Source: Plantactinospora sp040120695 (lineage in GTDB: Bacteria > Actinomycetota > Actinomycetes > Mycobacteriales > Micromonosporaceae). From it: a stretch of DNA of 64,000 nucleotides. The stretch spans positions 66,323 through 130,322 of the forward strand of contig NZ_JBEEAC010000020.1 in the NCBI RefSeq assembly GCF_040120695.1, in the 5' to 3' direction. A model generated the notes under the pieces. It was not told where the DNA came from. It saw only the letters and a list, made by a program, of their open reading frames with translations, and made no database searches. A program made the translations under genes and the position numbers. This document shows positions 18,316-26,779 of this stretch, piece by piece. Every line of letters starts with the position of its first letter. The stretch's first letter is position 1.

Positions 18316-19824
18316 ATGACGAGCAGCATCGAGGCCCCCTCGAGCGCCACCAAGGTCACCGTCGACGACCTCGGTTCCGAGGAAGCTTTCCTCGCCGCGA
18401 TCGACGAGACCATCAAGTACTTCAACGACGGCGACATTGTCGAAGGCACCGTCGTCAAGGTCGATCGGGACGAGGTCCTGCTCGACATCGGCTACAAGAC
18501 CGAGGGCGTCATCCCCTCGCGCGAGTTGTCGATCAAGCACGACGTCGACCCCGCCGAGGTGGTGTCGGTCGGTGACCACATCGAGGCCCTCGTCCTCCAG
18601 AAGGAGGACAAGGAGGGGCGGCTGATCCTCTCGAAGAAGCGGGCCCAGTACGAGCGCGCCTGGGGCACGATCGAGAAGATCAAGGACGAGGACGGCGTCG
18701 TCCGCGGTTCCGTCATCGAGGTGGTCAAGGGCGGCCTCATCCTGGACATCGGGCTGCGTGGCTTCCTGCCCGCGTCCCTGGTCGAGATGCGTCGGGTGCG
18801 AGACCTCCAGCCGTACGTCGGTCGGGAGCTCGAAGCCAAGATCATTGAGCTGGACAAGAACCGCAACAACGTGGTGCTGTCCCGCCGGGCCTGGCTGGAG
18901 CAGACCCAGTCCGAGGTGCGTACCGAGTTCCTCAACAAGCTGCAGAAGGGCCAGGTCCGCAAGGGCGTCGTCTCCTCGATCGTCAACTTCGGCGCCTTCG
19001 TCGACCTCGGCGGCGTGGACGGCCTGGTGCACGTCTCCGAACTCTCCTGGAAGCACATCGACCACCCGTCCGAGGTCGTCGAGGTCGGCCAGGAGGTCGA
19101 GGTCGAGGTGCTGGACGTCGACCTCGACCGCGAGCGGGTCTCGCTGTCGCTGAAGGCGACCCAGGAGGACCCGTGGCGGCAGTTCGCCCGCACCCACGCG
19201 ATCCAGCAGATCGTGCCGGGTAAGGTCACCAAGCTGGTGCCGTTCGGTGCGTTCGTCCGGGTCGACGACGGCATCGAGGGCCTGGTGCACATCTCCGAGC
19301 TGGCCGAGCGCCACGTGGAGATCCCGGAGCAGGTCGTCCAGGTCGGCTCGGACGTCATGGTCAAGGTCATCGACATCGACCTGGAGCGGCGGCGGATCTC
19401 GCTCTCGCTCAAGCAGGCCAACGAGGGCTTCGTCGAGGGCGAGGAGCACTTCGACCCCACCCTCTACGGCATGACGGCGACCTACGACAACGAGGGCAAC
19501 TACATCTACCCGGAGGGCTTCGACCCGGAGACCGGGGAGTGGCTCGAGGGCTTCGACAAGCAGCGGGAGGCCTGGGAGCAGCAGTACGCCGAGGCCCGCA
19601 ACCGCTGGGAGGCGCACACCAAGCAGGTGCAGAACTCCCGGGCGGCCGACGCCGAGGCAGCGGCCAACCCGGCGGCGGCGACCGCCGCCACCGGTGGCGG
19701 CGGCGGTGGCGGTACCTCGTCCACCAGCACCGCGCCGGCTCGCCAGGCGGAGGAGCCGGCCGGCACCCTCGCCACCGACGAGGCGCTCGCCGCACTGCGG
19801 GAGAAGCTCGCCGGCGGCAAGTAG
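18316..19824 (+). CDS. rpsA: 30S ribosomal protein S1
   Basis: The 502-residue protein has four S1 RNA-binding domains, at about 37-105, 122-188, 206-276 and 291-361, marked by GDIVEGTVVKVDRDEVLLDI, GSVIEVVKGGLILDIGLRGF, GVVSSIVNFGAFVDLGGVDG and GKVTKLVPFGAFVRVDDGIEG. The last two follow the canonical GAFV/HISEL pattern. The C-terminal 140 residues are low complexity and include a run of seven glycines. Actinobacterial S1 proteins usually have four rather than six domains. A terminator follows. Confidence 0.97.
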   Translation: MTSSIEAPSSATKVTVDDLGSEEAFLAAIDETIKYFNDGDIVEGTVVKVDRDEVLLDIGYKTEGVIPSRELSIKHDVDPAEVVSVGDHIEALVLQKEDKEGRLILSKKRAQYERAWGTIEKIKDEDGVVRGSVIEVVKGGLILDIGLRGFLPASLVEMRRVRDLQPYVGRELEAKIIELDKNRNNVVLSRRAWLEQTQSEVRTEFLNKLQKGQVRKGVVSSIVNFGAFVDLGGVDGLVHVSELSWKHIDHPSEVVEVGQEVEVEVLDVDLDRERVSLSLKATQEDPWRQFARTHAIQQIVPGKVTKLVPFGAFVRVDDGIEGLVHISELAERHVEIPEQVVQVGSDVMVKVIDIDLERRRISLSLKQANEGFVEGEEHFDPTLYGMTATYDNEGNYIYPEGFDPETGEWLEGFDKQREAWEQQYAEARNRWEAHTKQVQNSRAADAEAAANPAAATAATGGGGGGGTSSTSTAPARQAEEPAGTLATDEALAALREKLAGGK

Positions 19825-19846
19825 TCGACACGAGGTAACACGAGGC

Positions 19847-19903
19847 GGAAGCCCGCTTCCAGGACCGGCGCGCCCGGCCCGGGGAAGCGGGCTTTCCCTT
19901 TTC
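19847..19903 (+). terminator. Rho-independent-like terminator after rpsA
   Basis: GGAAGCCCGCTTCC pairs with GGAAGCGGGCTTTCC around a GC-rich loop, followed by CCTTTTCCC. The stem starts 23 bp after the rpsA stop. Confidence 0.75.
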
Positions 19904-20035
19904 CCGGCGGCCCCCTGCTCGCCGCGGCCTCCCTTGTCCCGGTGGTCGCGTCGCGTCGCCTCTCCTCTCCTCTCCGAACCGGTCGCGGAATCCAAAGATC
20001 TTGGCCGGTGGCCGTCGATCGGGTTGACTGGGCAG

Positions 20036-21235
20036 GTGCTGAAGGTTGGACTCACCGGTGGGATCGGATCGGGGAAGAGCGTCGTCGCGGCCCGGCTGGC
20101 CAGCCTCGGTGCGGTGGTGGTCGACTCCGACCGGATCGCCCGAGAGGTGGTGGAGCCCGGTACCGACGGGCTGCGCGAGGTGGTGGCCGCGTTCGGTGAC
20201 CGGGTGCGTACGGAGGACGGCAGCCTGGACCGGGCGGTGCTCGGCGAGATCGTCTTTGCCGATCCGTCGGCGCGGGCCAGGCTGGAGGCGATCATCCACC
20301 CCCGGGTACGCCGGCGCAGCGCCGAACTGATCCATGGCGCCGCTCCGGACGCGATCGTGGCCAACGACGTACCGCTGTTGGTCGAGGTGGGGCTCGCCCC
20401 GACGTACCACCTGGTGCTGGTGGTACGGGCCGCCGAGGCGACCCGGGTCGAGCGGCTGGTCCGGGGCCGTGGCATGACGGCCGAGCAGGCGGAGCGGCGG
20501 ATCCGGGCCCAGGCAGGCGACGAACTACGGGCGGCCGCCGCCGACGTACTGCTGGACAACGACGGTGAGCTGGCCGGGCTGCACGCCGAGGTGGACGCGC
20601 TGTGGCGGGACCGGCTGACGCCGTACGAACGGAACCTTCGGGAGCGTCGACCGGTACGGGCGAGCCGGGCCCACCTGGTCGAGCCCGATCCGAGCTGGCC
20701 GGCCCAGTACCGGCGGCTGGCAGCCCGGATCCGGCACGCCGTCGCCCCGGCCGAGGTACGTGTCGACCACGTCGGCTCGACCTCGGTGCCCGGGTTGGCG
20801 GCCAAGGACGTCGTCGACCTCCAGTTGGGCGTCGCGTCGCTGGCCGAGGCCGATGCCCTGGCCGACCGGCTCGCCGACGCCGGCTTCCCGCGCTGTCCCG
20901 GGCAGTGGTGGGACAACCCGCGCCATCCGGGCGGGGCCTCGCGGTGGGAGAAGCGCCTGCACGGCAGCGCCGACCCGGGCCGGCTGGTCAACCTGCACGT
21001 CCGGGAGATCGGCTCGCCCGGCTGGCGGTTCGCCCTGCTGATGCGTGACCACCTGCGGGTGGACCCGGAACGCCGGGCCGACTACCTGGCCGTGAAGCGG
21101 CGGCTGGCGGCGGCCGGCCCGGATCTCGCCGCCTACGCCGAGGCGAAGGAGCCCTGGTTCGATCTGGAGCACCGCCATGCCGAGGAGTGGGCGGCGGGCA
21201 GCGGTTGGCGGCCACCGCCGGAGGAGGGGTCGTGA
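20036..21235 (+). CDS. coaE: Dephospho-CoA kinase fused to a GrpB/UPF0157 domain
   Basis: The 399-residue protein starts VLKVGLTGGIGSGKS at GTG 20036; the P-loop is at residues 8-15. Residues 1-200 form the CoaE kinase, which phosphorylates dephospho-CoA in the last step of CoA synthesis, with DSDRIAREVVEPG, HPRVR and the lid RLVRGRGMTAEQAERRI. Residues about 215-390 form a GrpB-like nucleotidyltransferase-fold domain (VDHVGSTSVPGLAAKDVVDL, YLAVKRRLA, YAEAKEPW). This two-domain form is the normal actinobacterial CoaE. Its Shine-Dalgarno site is weak (GGGCAG). Confidence 0.93.
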   Translation: MLKVGLTGGIGSGKSVVAARLASLGAVVVDSDRIAREVVEPGTDGLREVVAAFGDRVRTEDGSLDRAVLGEIVFADPSARARLEAIIHPRVRRRSAELIHGAAPDAIVANDVPLLVEVGLAPTYHLVLVVRAAEATRVERLVRGRGMTAEQAERRIRAQAGDELRAAAADVLLDNDGELAGLHAEVDALWRDRLTPYERNLRERRPVRASRAHLVEPDPSWPAQYRRLAARIRHAVAPAEVRVDHVGSTSVPGLAAKDVVDLQLGVASLAEADALADRLADAGFPRCPGQWWDNPRHPGGASRWEKRLHGSADPGRLVNLHVREIGSPGWRFALLMRDHLRVDPERRADYLAVKRRLAAAGPDLAAYAEAKEPWFDLEHRHAEEWAAGSGWRPPPEEGS

Positions 21236-21536
21236 GCGGGCGGAGGCGGGCAGCGGGTGACCGGGCAGAGACGCAAAGGGCGCTCGCGGCGGCCGGTCTG
21301 CGCTCTCGCGCGACCGCATCGGTGCGCTCGCCGGCCTGAGCCGGGGCTGCAACCCCTGCGCCGGATGCGACCCAGCCGGTGTGGCGGTTGGTGTCGCAGA
21401 CCCGGTCGGCCGCCGCGAGCGGCCTACCCTAGAACGGTAGCGCGGTGATCTTTGCCACACAATGACCGTATCGAAGCCGATCGTGTACCCACCGTGGCCC
21501 GGCAGCCTGTCACACCATCGGCGTACGGTTGAGGTC
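21236..21536. other. Intergenic region upstream of uvrB
   Basis: About 300 bp with no supported gene. Only TTGAGGTC immediately before the uvrB ATG is clear, as its ribosome-binding site. I looked for an actinobacterial LexA box (GAAC, four bases, GTTC) and found none. Confidence 0.5.
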
Positions 21537-23648
21537 ATGGCGCTCGACATTCCGCGGCTCGACGGCCGCTTCCAGGTGGTCTCCGATTTCCAGCCGTCGG
21601 GTGACCAGCCGGCCGCCATCGACGACCTGGAGCGCAGGGTCCGCCGGGGCGAGCGGCACACGGTGCTGCTCGGCGCGACCGGCACCGGCAAGAGCGCGAC
21701 CGCGGCCTGGCTGATCGAGCGGCTGCAGCGCCCCACCCTCGTGCTGGCGCCGAACAAGACACTCTGCGCCCAGCTCGCCAAGGAGTTCAGCGAGCTGCTG
21801 CCACGCAACGCGGTCGAATACTTCGTCTCGTACTACGACTACTACCAGCCCGAGGCGTACATCCCGCAGACCGACACCTACATCGAGAAGGACTCCTCGA
21901 TCAACGAGGAGGTCGAGCGGCTGCGGCACGCGACCACGATGTCCCTGCTGACCCGCCGCGACGTGGTGGTGGTCGCCACCGTCTCGGCGATCTACGGCCT
22001 GGGCACCCCGCAGGAATATCTGGACCGGTCGGTGCGGATCCAGGTCGGCCAGGAGGTCGAGCGGGACAAGCTGCTGCGCCGGCTGGTCGACGTGCAGTAC
22101 ACCCGCAACGACATGGCGTTCAACCGGGGCACCTTCCGGGTCCGGGGCGACACGCTGGAGATCATTCCGGCGTACGAGGAGCTGGCGCTCCGGATCGAGT
22201 TCTTCGGCGACGAGGTGGAGAAGCTCTACTACCTGCACCCGCTGACCGGCGAGGTGGTCCGGGAGGTCGACCACCTGCTGATCTTCCCGGCCACCCACTA
22301 CACCGCCGGCCCGGAGCGGATGGAGCGGGCGCTCGCCGGCATCGAGGCCGAGCTGGCCGAACGGCTGGCCGAGCTGGAGCGGCAGGGCAAGCTGCTGGAG
22401 GCGCAGCGGCTGCGGATGCGCACCAGCTACGACGTGGAGATGATGCGCCAGGTCGGCTTCTGCTCCGGCATCGAGAACTACTCGATGCACATCGACGGCC
22501 GGTCCCCGGGCAGCGCGCCGCACTGCCTGCTGGACTACTTCCCCGACGACTACCTGACGGTGGTCGACGAGTCGCACGTCACGATCCCGCAGATCGGCGG
22601 CATGTACGAGGGCGACGCCTCGCGTAAGCGGATGCTGATCGACCACGGCTTCCGGTTGCCCAGCGCCGCCGACAACCGACCGCTGCGCTTCGACGAGTTC
22701 CTGGACCGGGTCGGCCAGATGGTCTTCCTCTCCGCCACCCCCGGCCCATGGGAGCTGGAGCAGGCCCAGGGCGAGGTGGTCGAGCAGGTGATCCGGCCGA
22801 CCGGTCTGGTCGACCCGGAGGTGGTGGTGAAGCCCACCAAGGGGCAGATCGACGACCTGATGCACGAGATTAAGCTGCGTACCGAGCGGGACGAGCGGGT
22901 GCTGGTCACCACGCTGACCAAGAAGATGGCCGAGGATCTCTCCGACTATCTGCTGGAGCACGGCATCCGGGTGCGCTACCTGCACTCCGAGGTCGACACG
23001 CTGCGCCGGGTGGAGCTGCTGCGCGAGCTGCGCAAGGGCGACTACGACGTACTTGTCGGGATCAACCTGCTGCGGGAGGGGCTGGACCTGCCCGAGGTGT
23101 CGCTGGTGGCGATCCTCGACGCCGACAAGGAGGGCTTCCTGCGCAGCGGTCGGTCCCTGATCCAGACCATCGGCCGGGCCGCCCGGAACGTCTCCGGCCA
23201 GGTGCACATGTACGCGGACAAGATGACCCCGTCCATGGCCGAGGCGATCGAGGAGACCAACCGGCGCCGGGCCAAGCAGGTGGCGCACAACGAGGCGCAC
23301 GGGATCAGTCCGGAGCCGCTGCGCAAGAAGATCCACGACATCCTGGACGACATCTACCGGGAGGCCGAGGACACCGAGGGAGCCACCACCCGGGTCGGCG
23401 GCGCGGTGCGGCAGATGTCCCGGGGCAAGGCGCCGACCCCGGAGACCCGCAGTCGGGGCCGGGTCGGTGCCGCGCCGGCCCGGGAGGGGATGGCCCGGGC
23501 CGAGCTGGCTCAGCTCATCCAGGAACTCAACGACCAGATGCTTGCCGCCGCCCGGGAGTTGCAGTTCGAACTCGCGGCCCGGATCCGCGACGAGGTAGCC
23601 GAGTTGAAGAAGGAGCTGCGCGGCATGGACGCCGCCGGGGTGAACTGA
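21537..23648 (+). CDS. uvrB: Excinuclease ABC subunit B
   Basis: The 703-residue helicase-like subunit starts MALDIPRLDGRFQVVSDFQP. Walker A GATGTGKS is at residue 46; the beta-hairpin YYDYYQPEAYIPQTDTYIEK, DEAD-like motif DESH, motif V LVGINLLREGLDLPEV and motif VI QTIGRAARN are present. The C-terminal UVR domain (about 660-700) binds UvrC. ATG 21537 is chosen over an in-frame ATG at 21462 because of TTGAGGTC and because the family starts here. UvrB verifies damage loaded by UvrA and guides UvrC incision; uvrA and uvrC are in this window too. Confidence 0.97.
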   Translation: MALDIPRLDGRFQVVSDFQPSGDQPAAIDDLERRVRRGERHTVLLGATGTGKSATAAWLIERLQRPTLVLAPNKTLCAQLAKEFSELLPRNAVEYFVSYYDYYQPEAYIPQTDTYIEKDSSINEEVERLRHATTMSLLTRRDVVVVATVSAIYGLGTPQEYLDRSVRIQVGQEVERDKLLRRLVDVQYTRNDMAFNRGTFRVRGDTLEIIPAYEELALRIEFFGDEVEKLYYLHPLTGEVVREVDHLLIFPATHYTAGPERMERALAGIEAELAERLAELERQGKLLEAQRLRMRTSYDVEMMRQVGFCSGIENYSMHIDGRSPGSAPHCLLDYFPDDYLTVVDESHVTIPQIGGMYEGDASRKRMLIDHGFRLPSAADNRPLRFDEFLDRVGQMVFLSATPGPWELEQAQGEVVEQVIRPTGLVDPEVVVKPTKGQIDDLMHEIKLRTERDERVLVTTLTKKMAEDLSDYLLEHGIRVRYLHSEVDTLRRVELLRELRKGDYDVLVGINLLREGLDLPEVSLVAILDADKEGFLRSGRSLIQTIGRAARNVSGQVHMYADKMTPSMAEAIEETNRRRAKQVAHNEAHGISPEPLRKKIHDILDDIYREAEDTEGATTRVGGAVRQMSRGKAPTPETRSRGRVGAAPAREGMARAELAQLIQELNDQMLAAARELQFELAARIRDEVAELKKELRGMDAAGVN

Positions 23649-23712
23649 CCAGCGGTCGGGACAGGTCCGTCGGGCTGCCACCGGTGGCCGGCCCTACCGG
23701 GCGCTCCGCCGG

Positions 23713-24492
23713 TCAGGCGTACCGGTCGAAGCCGCCCTCGGAGTCGATCACCTGGCCGGTGATCCAGCGACCGTCCGGCGAGCAGAGCCACTCGACGAGC
23801 CGGGCGGCGTCGTCCGGCCGGCCCCACTCGCCGCCCGGGAAGAGGTACCCGCCCGCGGCCATCTCCTCGGGCGCGGCCCAGCCGGTGTCGGTCGGGCCGG
23901 GGTTGACACAGTTCACCGTGATGCCCCTCGGCATCAGCAGTGGGCTCAACTGCCGGGTCAGGTTCTCCACCCCGGCCTTGCTGGCCGCGTACGCGAGTTC
24001 GCCCGGCATCGGGCCGAGCCGTTGCCCGCTGGAGAAGAGCACCAGCCGGCCGCCGGAGCCGGCCCGGAACGCCGCCGCGAACGCCTCGGCCAGCAGCAGG
24101 GTCCCCCGCACGTTGACGACGAGGTGCCGGTCGACCTCGTCCGCGTCGAGCTTGCCCAGCGGGGTGTGGGTCGAGTAGGCGTGCGCCGCCACCAGTACGT
24201 CGAGCCGGCCGTGGGCGCGTACCGCCGTCTCGACGAGTTCGGCCGGAGCGGTCGGCGAGGCAAGGTCGGCGGCCAGGTACCGGGTCGTGTCGGGGTCGCC
24301 GGTCACCTGTTCCAGTTCGGTGAGCAGCCCGGGGACGCCGTCGGGATCGCCGCCGTAGGGCTGCGCCTCGTCGTACCCGGGCAGGCCGGTCAGCTGTAGC
24401 CGGTAGCCGGCGGCGGCGAACCGTCGGGCGACCGCCGCGGCGATGCCCGCCCGACGACTGACTCCGGTTATCAAGGCGACCCGTTCCCCCAT
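23713..24492 (-). CDS. SDR-family oxidoreductase
   Basis: The 259-residue protein is a classical short-chain dehydrogenase/reductase. The nucleotide-binding motif is TGVSRRAGIA near residue 9, followed by VLVAAHAYSTHTPLG (a variant of NNAG), catalytic Ser in LFSSGQ, YAASK with Tyr and Lys, and VNPGPTDTGW. RWITGQVIDSEGGF closes it as in FabG-like 3-ketoacyl reductases. The substrate is unknown and no pathway neighbours exist. It is convergent with uvrB with 64 bp between stops. Confidence 0.88.
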   Translation of the reverse strand: MGERVALITGVSRRAGIAAAVARRFAAAGYRLQLTGLPGYDEAQPYGGDPDGVPGLLTELEQVTGDPDTTRYLAADLASPTAPAELVETAVRAHGRLDVLVAAHAYSTHTPLGKLDADEVDRHLVVNVRGTLLLAEAFAAAFRAGSGGRLVLFSSGQRLGPMPGELAYAASKAGVENLTRQLSPLLMPRGITVNCVNPGPTDTGWAAPEEMAAGGYLFPGGEWGRPDDAARLVEWLCSPDGRWITGQVIDSEGGFDRYA

Positions 24493-24835
24493 GCCGCAGA
24501 GTCAACCCGATCCGCGCGATCCCGGCGAGCGGGAATCGTCGGTGCGGCGGCCGGCAGCGCCCGCCAACTGGCCGAACTGATCGCGGCGGGGCGGCGGCAC
24601 GGCATGCCGGGCGTTCCGTGTGCCGGGCGCTGTGTGCGCCGGGCGCTCCGGGTGCCAGGCGCTCCGGGTGCCGGGCGCGCTGTGTGCGACGGGCGGGCGC
24701 GGCTACGACGACCGGGAGGTCGACCGGTCGGTAGGCGGCGTGCCGGAGGTCGCGGCTGTCGGTGCCGCGTCGGGCGACCGGTTGTCGGTTCGCCTTGTTA
24801 GGGTTCTGCCGCCCCCGAGCGCTACCGGAGCCGCA
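24493..24835. repeat. Intergenic region with imperfect GTGCCGGGCGCTCC tandem repeats
   Basis: The 343-bp gap between the SDR gene and the first STM4015-type gene contains at least five imperfect copies of a 14-17 bp unit related to GTGCCGGGCGCTCC between about 24601 and 24700. The promoter of the STM4015-4011 operon should lie between this repeat and 24835; no clear consensus or ribosome-binding site is visible. Confidence 0.6.
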
Positions 24836-25765
24836 ATGACGATCTATGCACACATCACGGAGTTCGCCGACCTGCCCGTGGTCGACTTCGATCCGGCCCG
24901 ACTGCCGGACGTGGCGCCGGATGCGGTCGCCTGGCGGCTCAGTCTCACCGACTTCCCGACCCGCGACGGAGACTTCGCCGACCTGGTCGAGCGGTTCCTG
25001 GCCGCCGTCGACCCCGCCAAGGTCACCGCGCTGATCGTCGGCGACTGGGGCGAGGCGTACGAGGAAAGCGCCCCCGTCGAACTGGTGGCCGGATTGGCGC
25101 CGCGACTTGCCGGGCTGAAGGCACTGTTCATGGGTGAGATGGTGTCGGAGCAGTCGGAGATCTCTTGGATAACCCAGGCCGATCCCGCTCCGCTGCTGAC
25201 GGCGTACCCGGGGCTGGAGATTCTGCGCATCCGCGGTGCGACCCAGGGGCTGACCCTCACCCCGACCCGGCACACCGCACTGCGCGAGCTGGCGATCGAG
25301 GCCGGTGGCCTGCCCGGGCACGTGGTCCGGGCGATCGGCGAATGCGACCTGCCGGCGTTGGCGCACCTGGAACTCTGGCTCGGCACCGACCAGTACGGTG
25401 GCGACACCACTGTGGAGGATCTGGCGCCGATCCTGGGTGGGGAGCGGTTGCCGTCGTTGCGGTCGTTGGGTTTGCGTAATGCGGAGATTGCCGATCGGGT
25501 GGCGGTGGCGGTGGCGGGTGCGCCGGTGGTGGCGCGGTTGCGGGAGTTGGACCTGTCGTTGGGGGTTCTTTCCGACGAGGGGGCGGCGGCGTTGTTGGCC
25601 GGGCAGCCGTTGACGCACCTGCGTCGGCTGGATCTGCATCATCATTACCTGAGTGCTGAGATGGCCGACCGGCTGGTGGCCGAGCTGCCGGGCGTCGAGC
25701 TGGACCTCTCCGACGTACAACCCTCCGACCAGGACGACGACCGGTACATCGCGGTGTCGGAGTGA
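24836..25765 (+). CDS. STM4015-family LRR-like protein, copy 1
   Basis: The 309-residue protein belongs to what I recognise as the STM4015 family, encoded with STM4011-4014 homologues. The N-terminal half (FADLPVVDFDP, DAVAWRLSL, ALIVGDWGEAYE) precedes leucine-rich repeats from about 115: LLTAYPGLEILRIRG, ALRELAIEAGGLP, LAHLELWLGT, SLRSLGLRNAEI, LRELDLSLGVL and LRRLDLHHHYL. There is no signal peptide. LRR proteins usually bind proteins, so a substrate-presenting or target role in the operon is possible (inference). Bases 25411-25684 are identical to the next gene and use TTG, GAT and CAT codons unlike the surroundings. It overlaps copy 2 by 4 bp. Confidence 0.85.
   Translation: MTIYAHITEFADLPVVDFDPARLPDVAPDAVAWRLSLTDFPTRDGDFADLVERFLAAVDPAKVTALIVGDWGEAYEESAPVELVAGLAPRLAGLKALFMGEMVSEQSEISWITQADPAPLLTAYPGLEILRIRGATQGLTLTPTRHTALRELAIEAGGLPGHVVRAIGECDLPALAHLELWLGTDQYGGDTTVEDLAPILGGERLPSLRSLGLRNAEIADRVAVAVAGAPVVARLRELDLSLGVLSDEGAAALLAGQPLTHLRRLDLHHHYLSAEMADRLVAELPGVELDLSDVQPSDQDDDRYIAVSE
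25411..25684 (+). repeat. 274-bp direct repeat, unit 1 (identical to 26409-26682)
   Basis: Base-for-base identical to 26409-26682, with sharp single-base boundaries (mismatch just before 25411 and at 25685). It encodes the C-terminal LRR block in both STM4015-type genes. Flanking sequence of the two genes is clearly diverged, so recent gene conversion or duplication is implied. Confidence 0.95.
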
Positions 25766-26763
25766 GGACGAGCTTCACCGGTCACGCCACCGAGTTCGCC
25801 GGGCTGCCGGTCTTCGGGCTGAGCCAGAGCTGGACGGACGAGCCGCCGCGCCTGGTACCCGAGGCGGAGCTGCCGACCGAGCCCGGCGCGGTCGCCTGGC
25901 GAATCGAGGCGTGGGAGGACGACGACGGCTGGGACTACGGCCCCTCGTCGATGTTCCGGCACGCGTTCGAGCAGTTTCTGGAGCTGGTCGATCCGGCCGG
26001 GGTGCGCGCCCTGGTGATCGGCAGCTGGGGCTACGCGGCGATGAACGCGGCACCGATCGGTCAGCTCTGCGCCGCCGCCGACCGGCTGACCGGGTTGCGG
26101 GCGCTCTTTCTCGGCGACATCCCGGCGGAGGAGTGCGAGTTGTCCTGGATCTGCCAAGGTGACGTCGCGGCGCTGCTGGCGGCGTACCCCGGGCTGGAGA
26201 TCCTGCGGATCCGCAGCGGCGACGCCGACGCCGCGGGCCGTAACGGGCTGGCCTTCGATGCCGTCCGGCACGGCGCGCTCCGGACGCTGGTGGTGGAGTC
26301 GGCGGGTCTGTCGGCCGGGGTCGTCCGGGGCATCGCCGACTCCGACTTCCCGGCCCTGGCGCACCTGGAACTCTGGCTCGGCACGGACCGTTGGGGCGGG
26401 GACACCAGTGTGGAGGATCTGGCGCCGATCCTGGGTGGGGAGCGGTTGCCGTCGTTGCGGTCGTTGGGTTTGCGTAATGCGGAGATTGCCGATCGGGTGG
26501 CGGTGGCGGTGGCGGGTGCGCCGGTGGTGGCGCGGTTGCGGGAGTTGGACCTGTCGTTGGGGGTTCTTTCCGACGAGGGGGCGGCGGCGTTGTTGGCCGG
26601 GCAGCCGTTGACGCACCTGCGTCGGCTGGATCTGCATCATCATTACCTGAGTGCTGAGATGGCCGACCGGCTGGTGGCCGAGTTGCCGGGCGTCGAGGTG
26701 GATCTCACCGAGGTCATGCTGCCCGACGAGTACGACGACCGGTACGTGGCCGTCGACGAGTGA
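25762..26763 (+). CDS. STM4015-family LRR-like protein, copy 2
   Basis: The 333-residue paralogue starts at GTG 25762 inside the stop of copy 1 (GTGA overlap). Its N-terminal 210 residues diverge from copy 1 (FAGLPVFGLSQSW, AVAWRIEAWEDDDGWDYG) but keep the layout, including LEILRIRS and LAHLELWLGTD. The last third is nearly identical because of the 274-bp repeat. Two tandem copies are unusual; the clusters I recall have one. As with copy 1 the function is unknown and an LRR-type protein-binding surface is the only structural cue. Confidence 0.85.
   Translation: MRTSFTGHATEFAGLPVFGLSQSWTDEPPRLVPEAELPTEPGAVAWRIEAWEDDDGWDYGPSSMFRHAFEQFLELVDPAGVRALVIGSWGYAAMNAAPIGQLCAAADRLTGLRALFLGDIPAEECELSWICQGDVAALLAAYPGLEILRIRSGDADAAGRNGLAFDAVRHGALRTLVVESAGLSAGVVRGIADSDFPALAHLELWLGTDRWGGDTSVEDLAPILGGERLPSLRSLGLRNAEIADRVAVAVAGAPVVARLRELDLSLGVLSDEGAAALLAGQPLTHLRRLDLHHHYLSAEMADRLVAELPGVEVDLTEVMLPDEYDDRYVAVDE
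26409..26682 (+). repeat. 274-bp direct repeat, unit 2
   Basis: Second identical copy of the 25411-25684 segment, offset by 998 bp. Confidence 0.95.
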
Positions 26764-26779
26764 CTGGCATGATCGACGG

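Noticed and set aside
21420..21536. An upstream in-frame ATG at 21462 as the uvrB start.
   Set aside because: It adds 25 residues not found in the family and lacks the TTGAGGTC site present before 21537.
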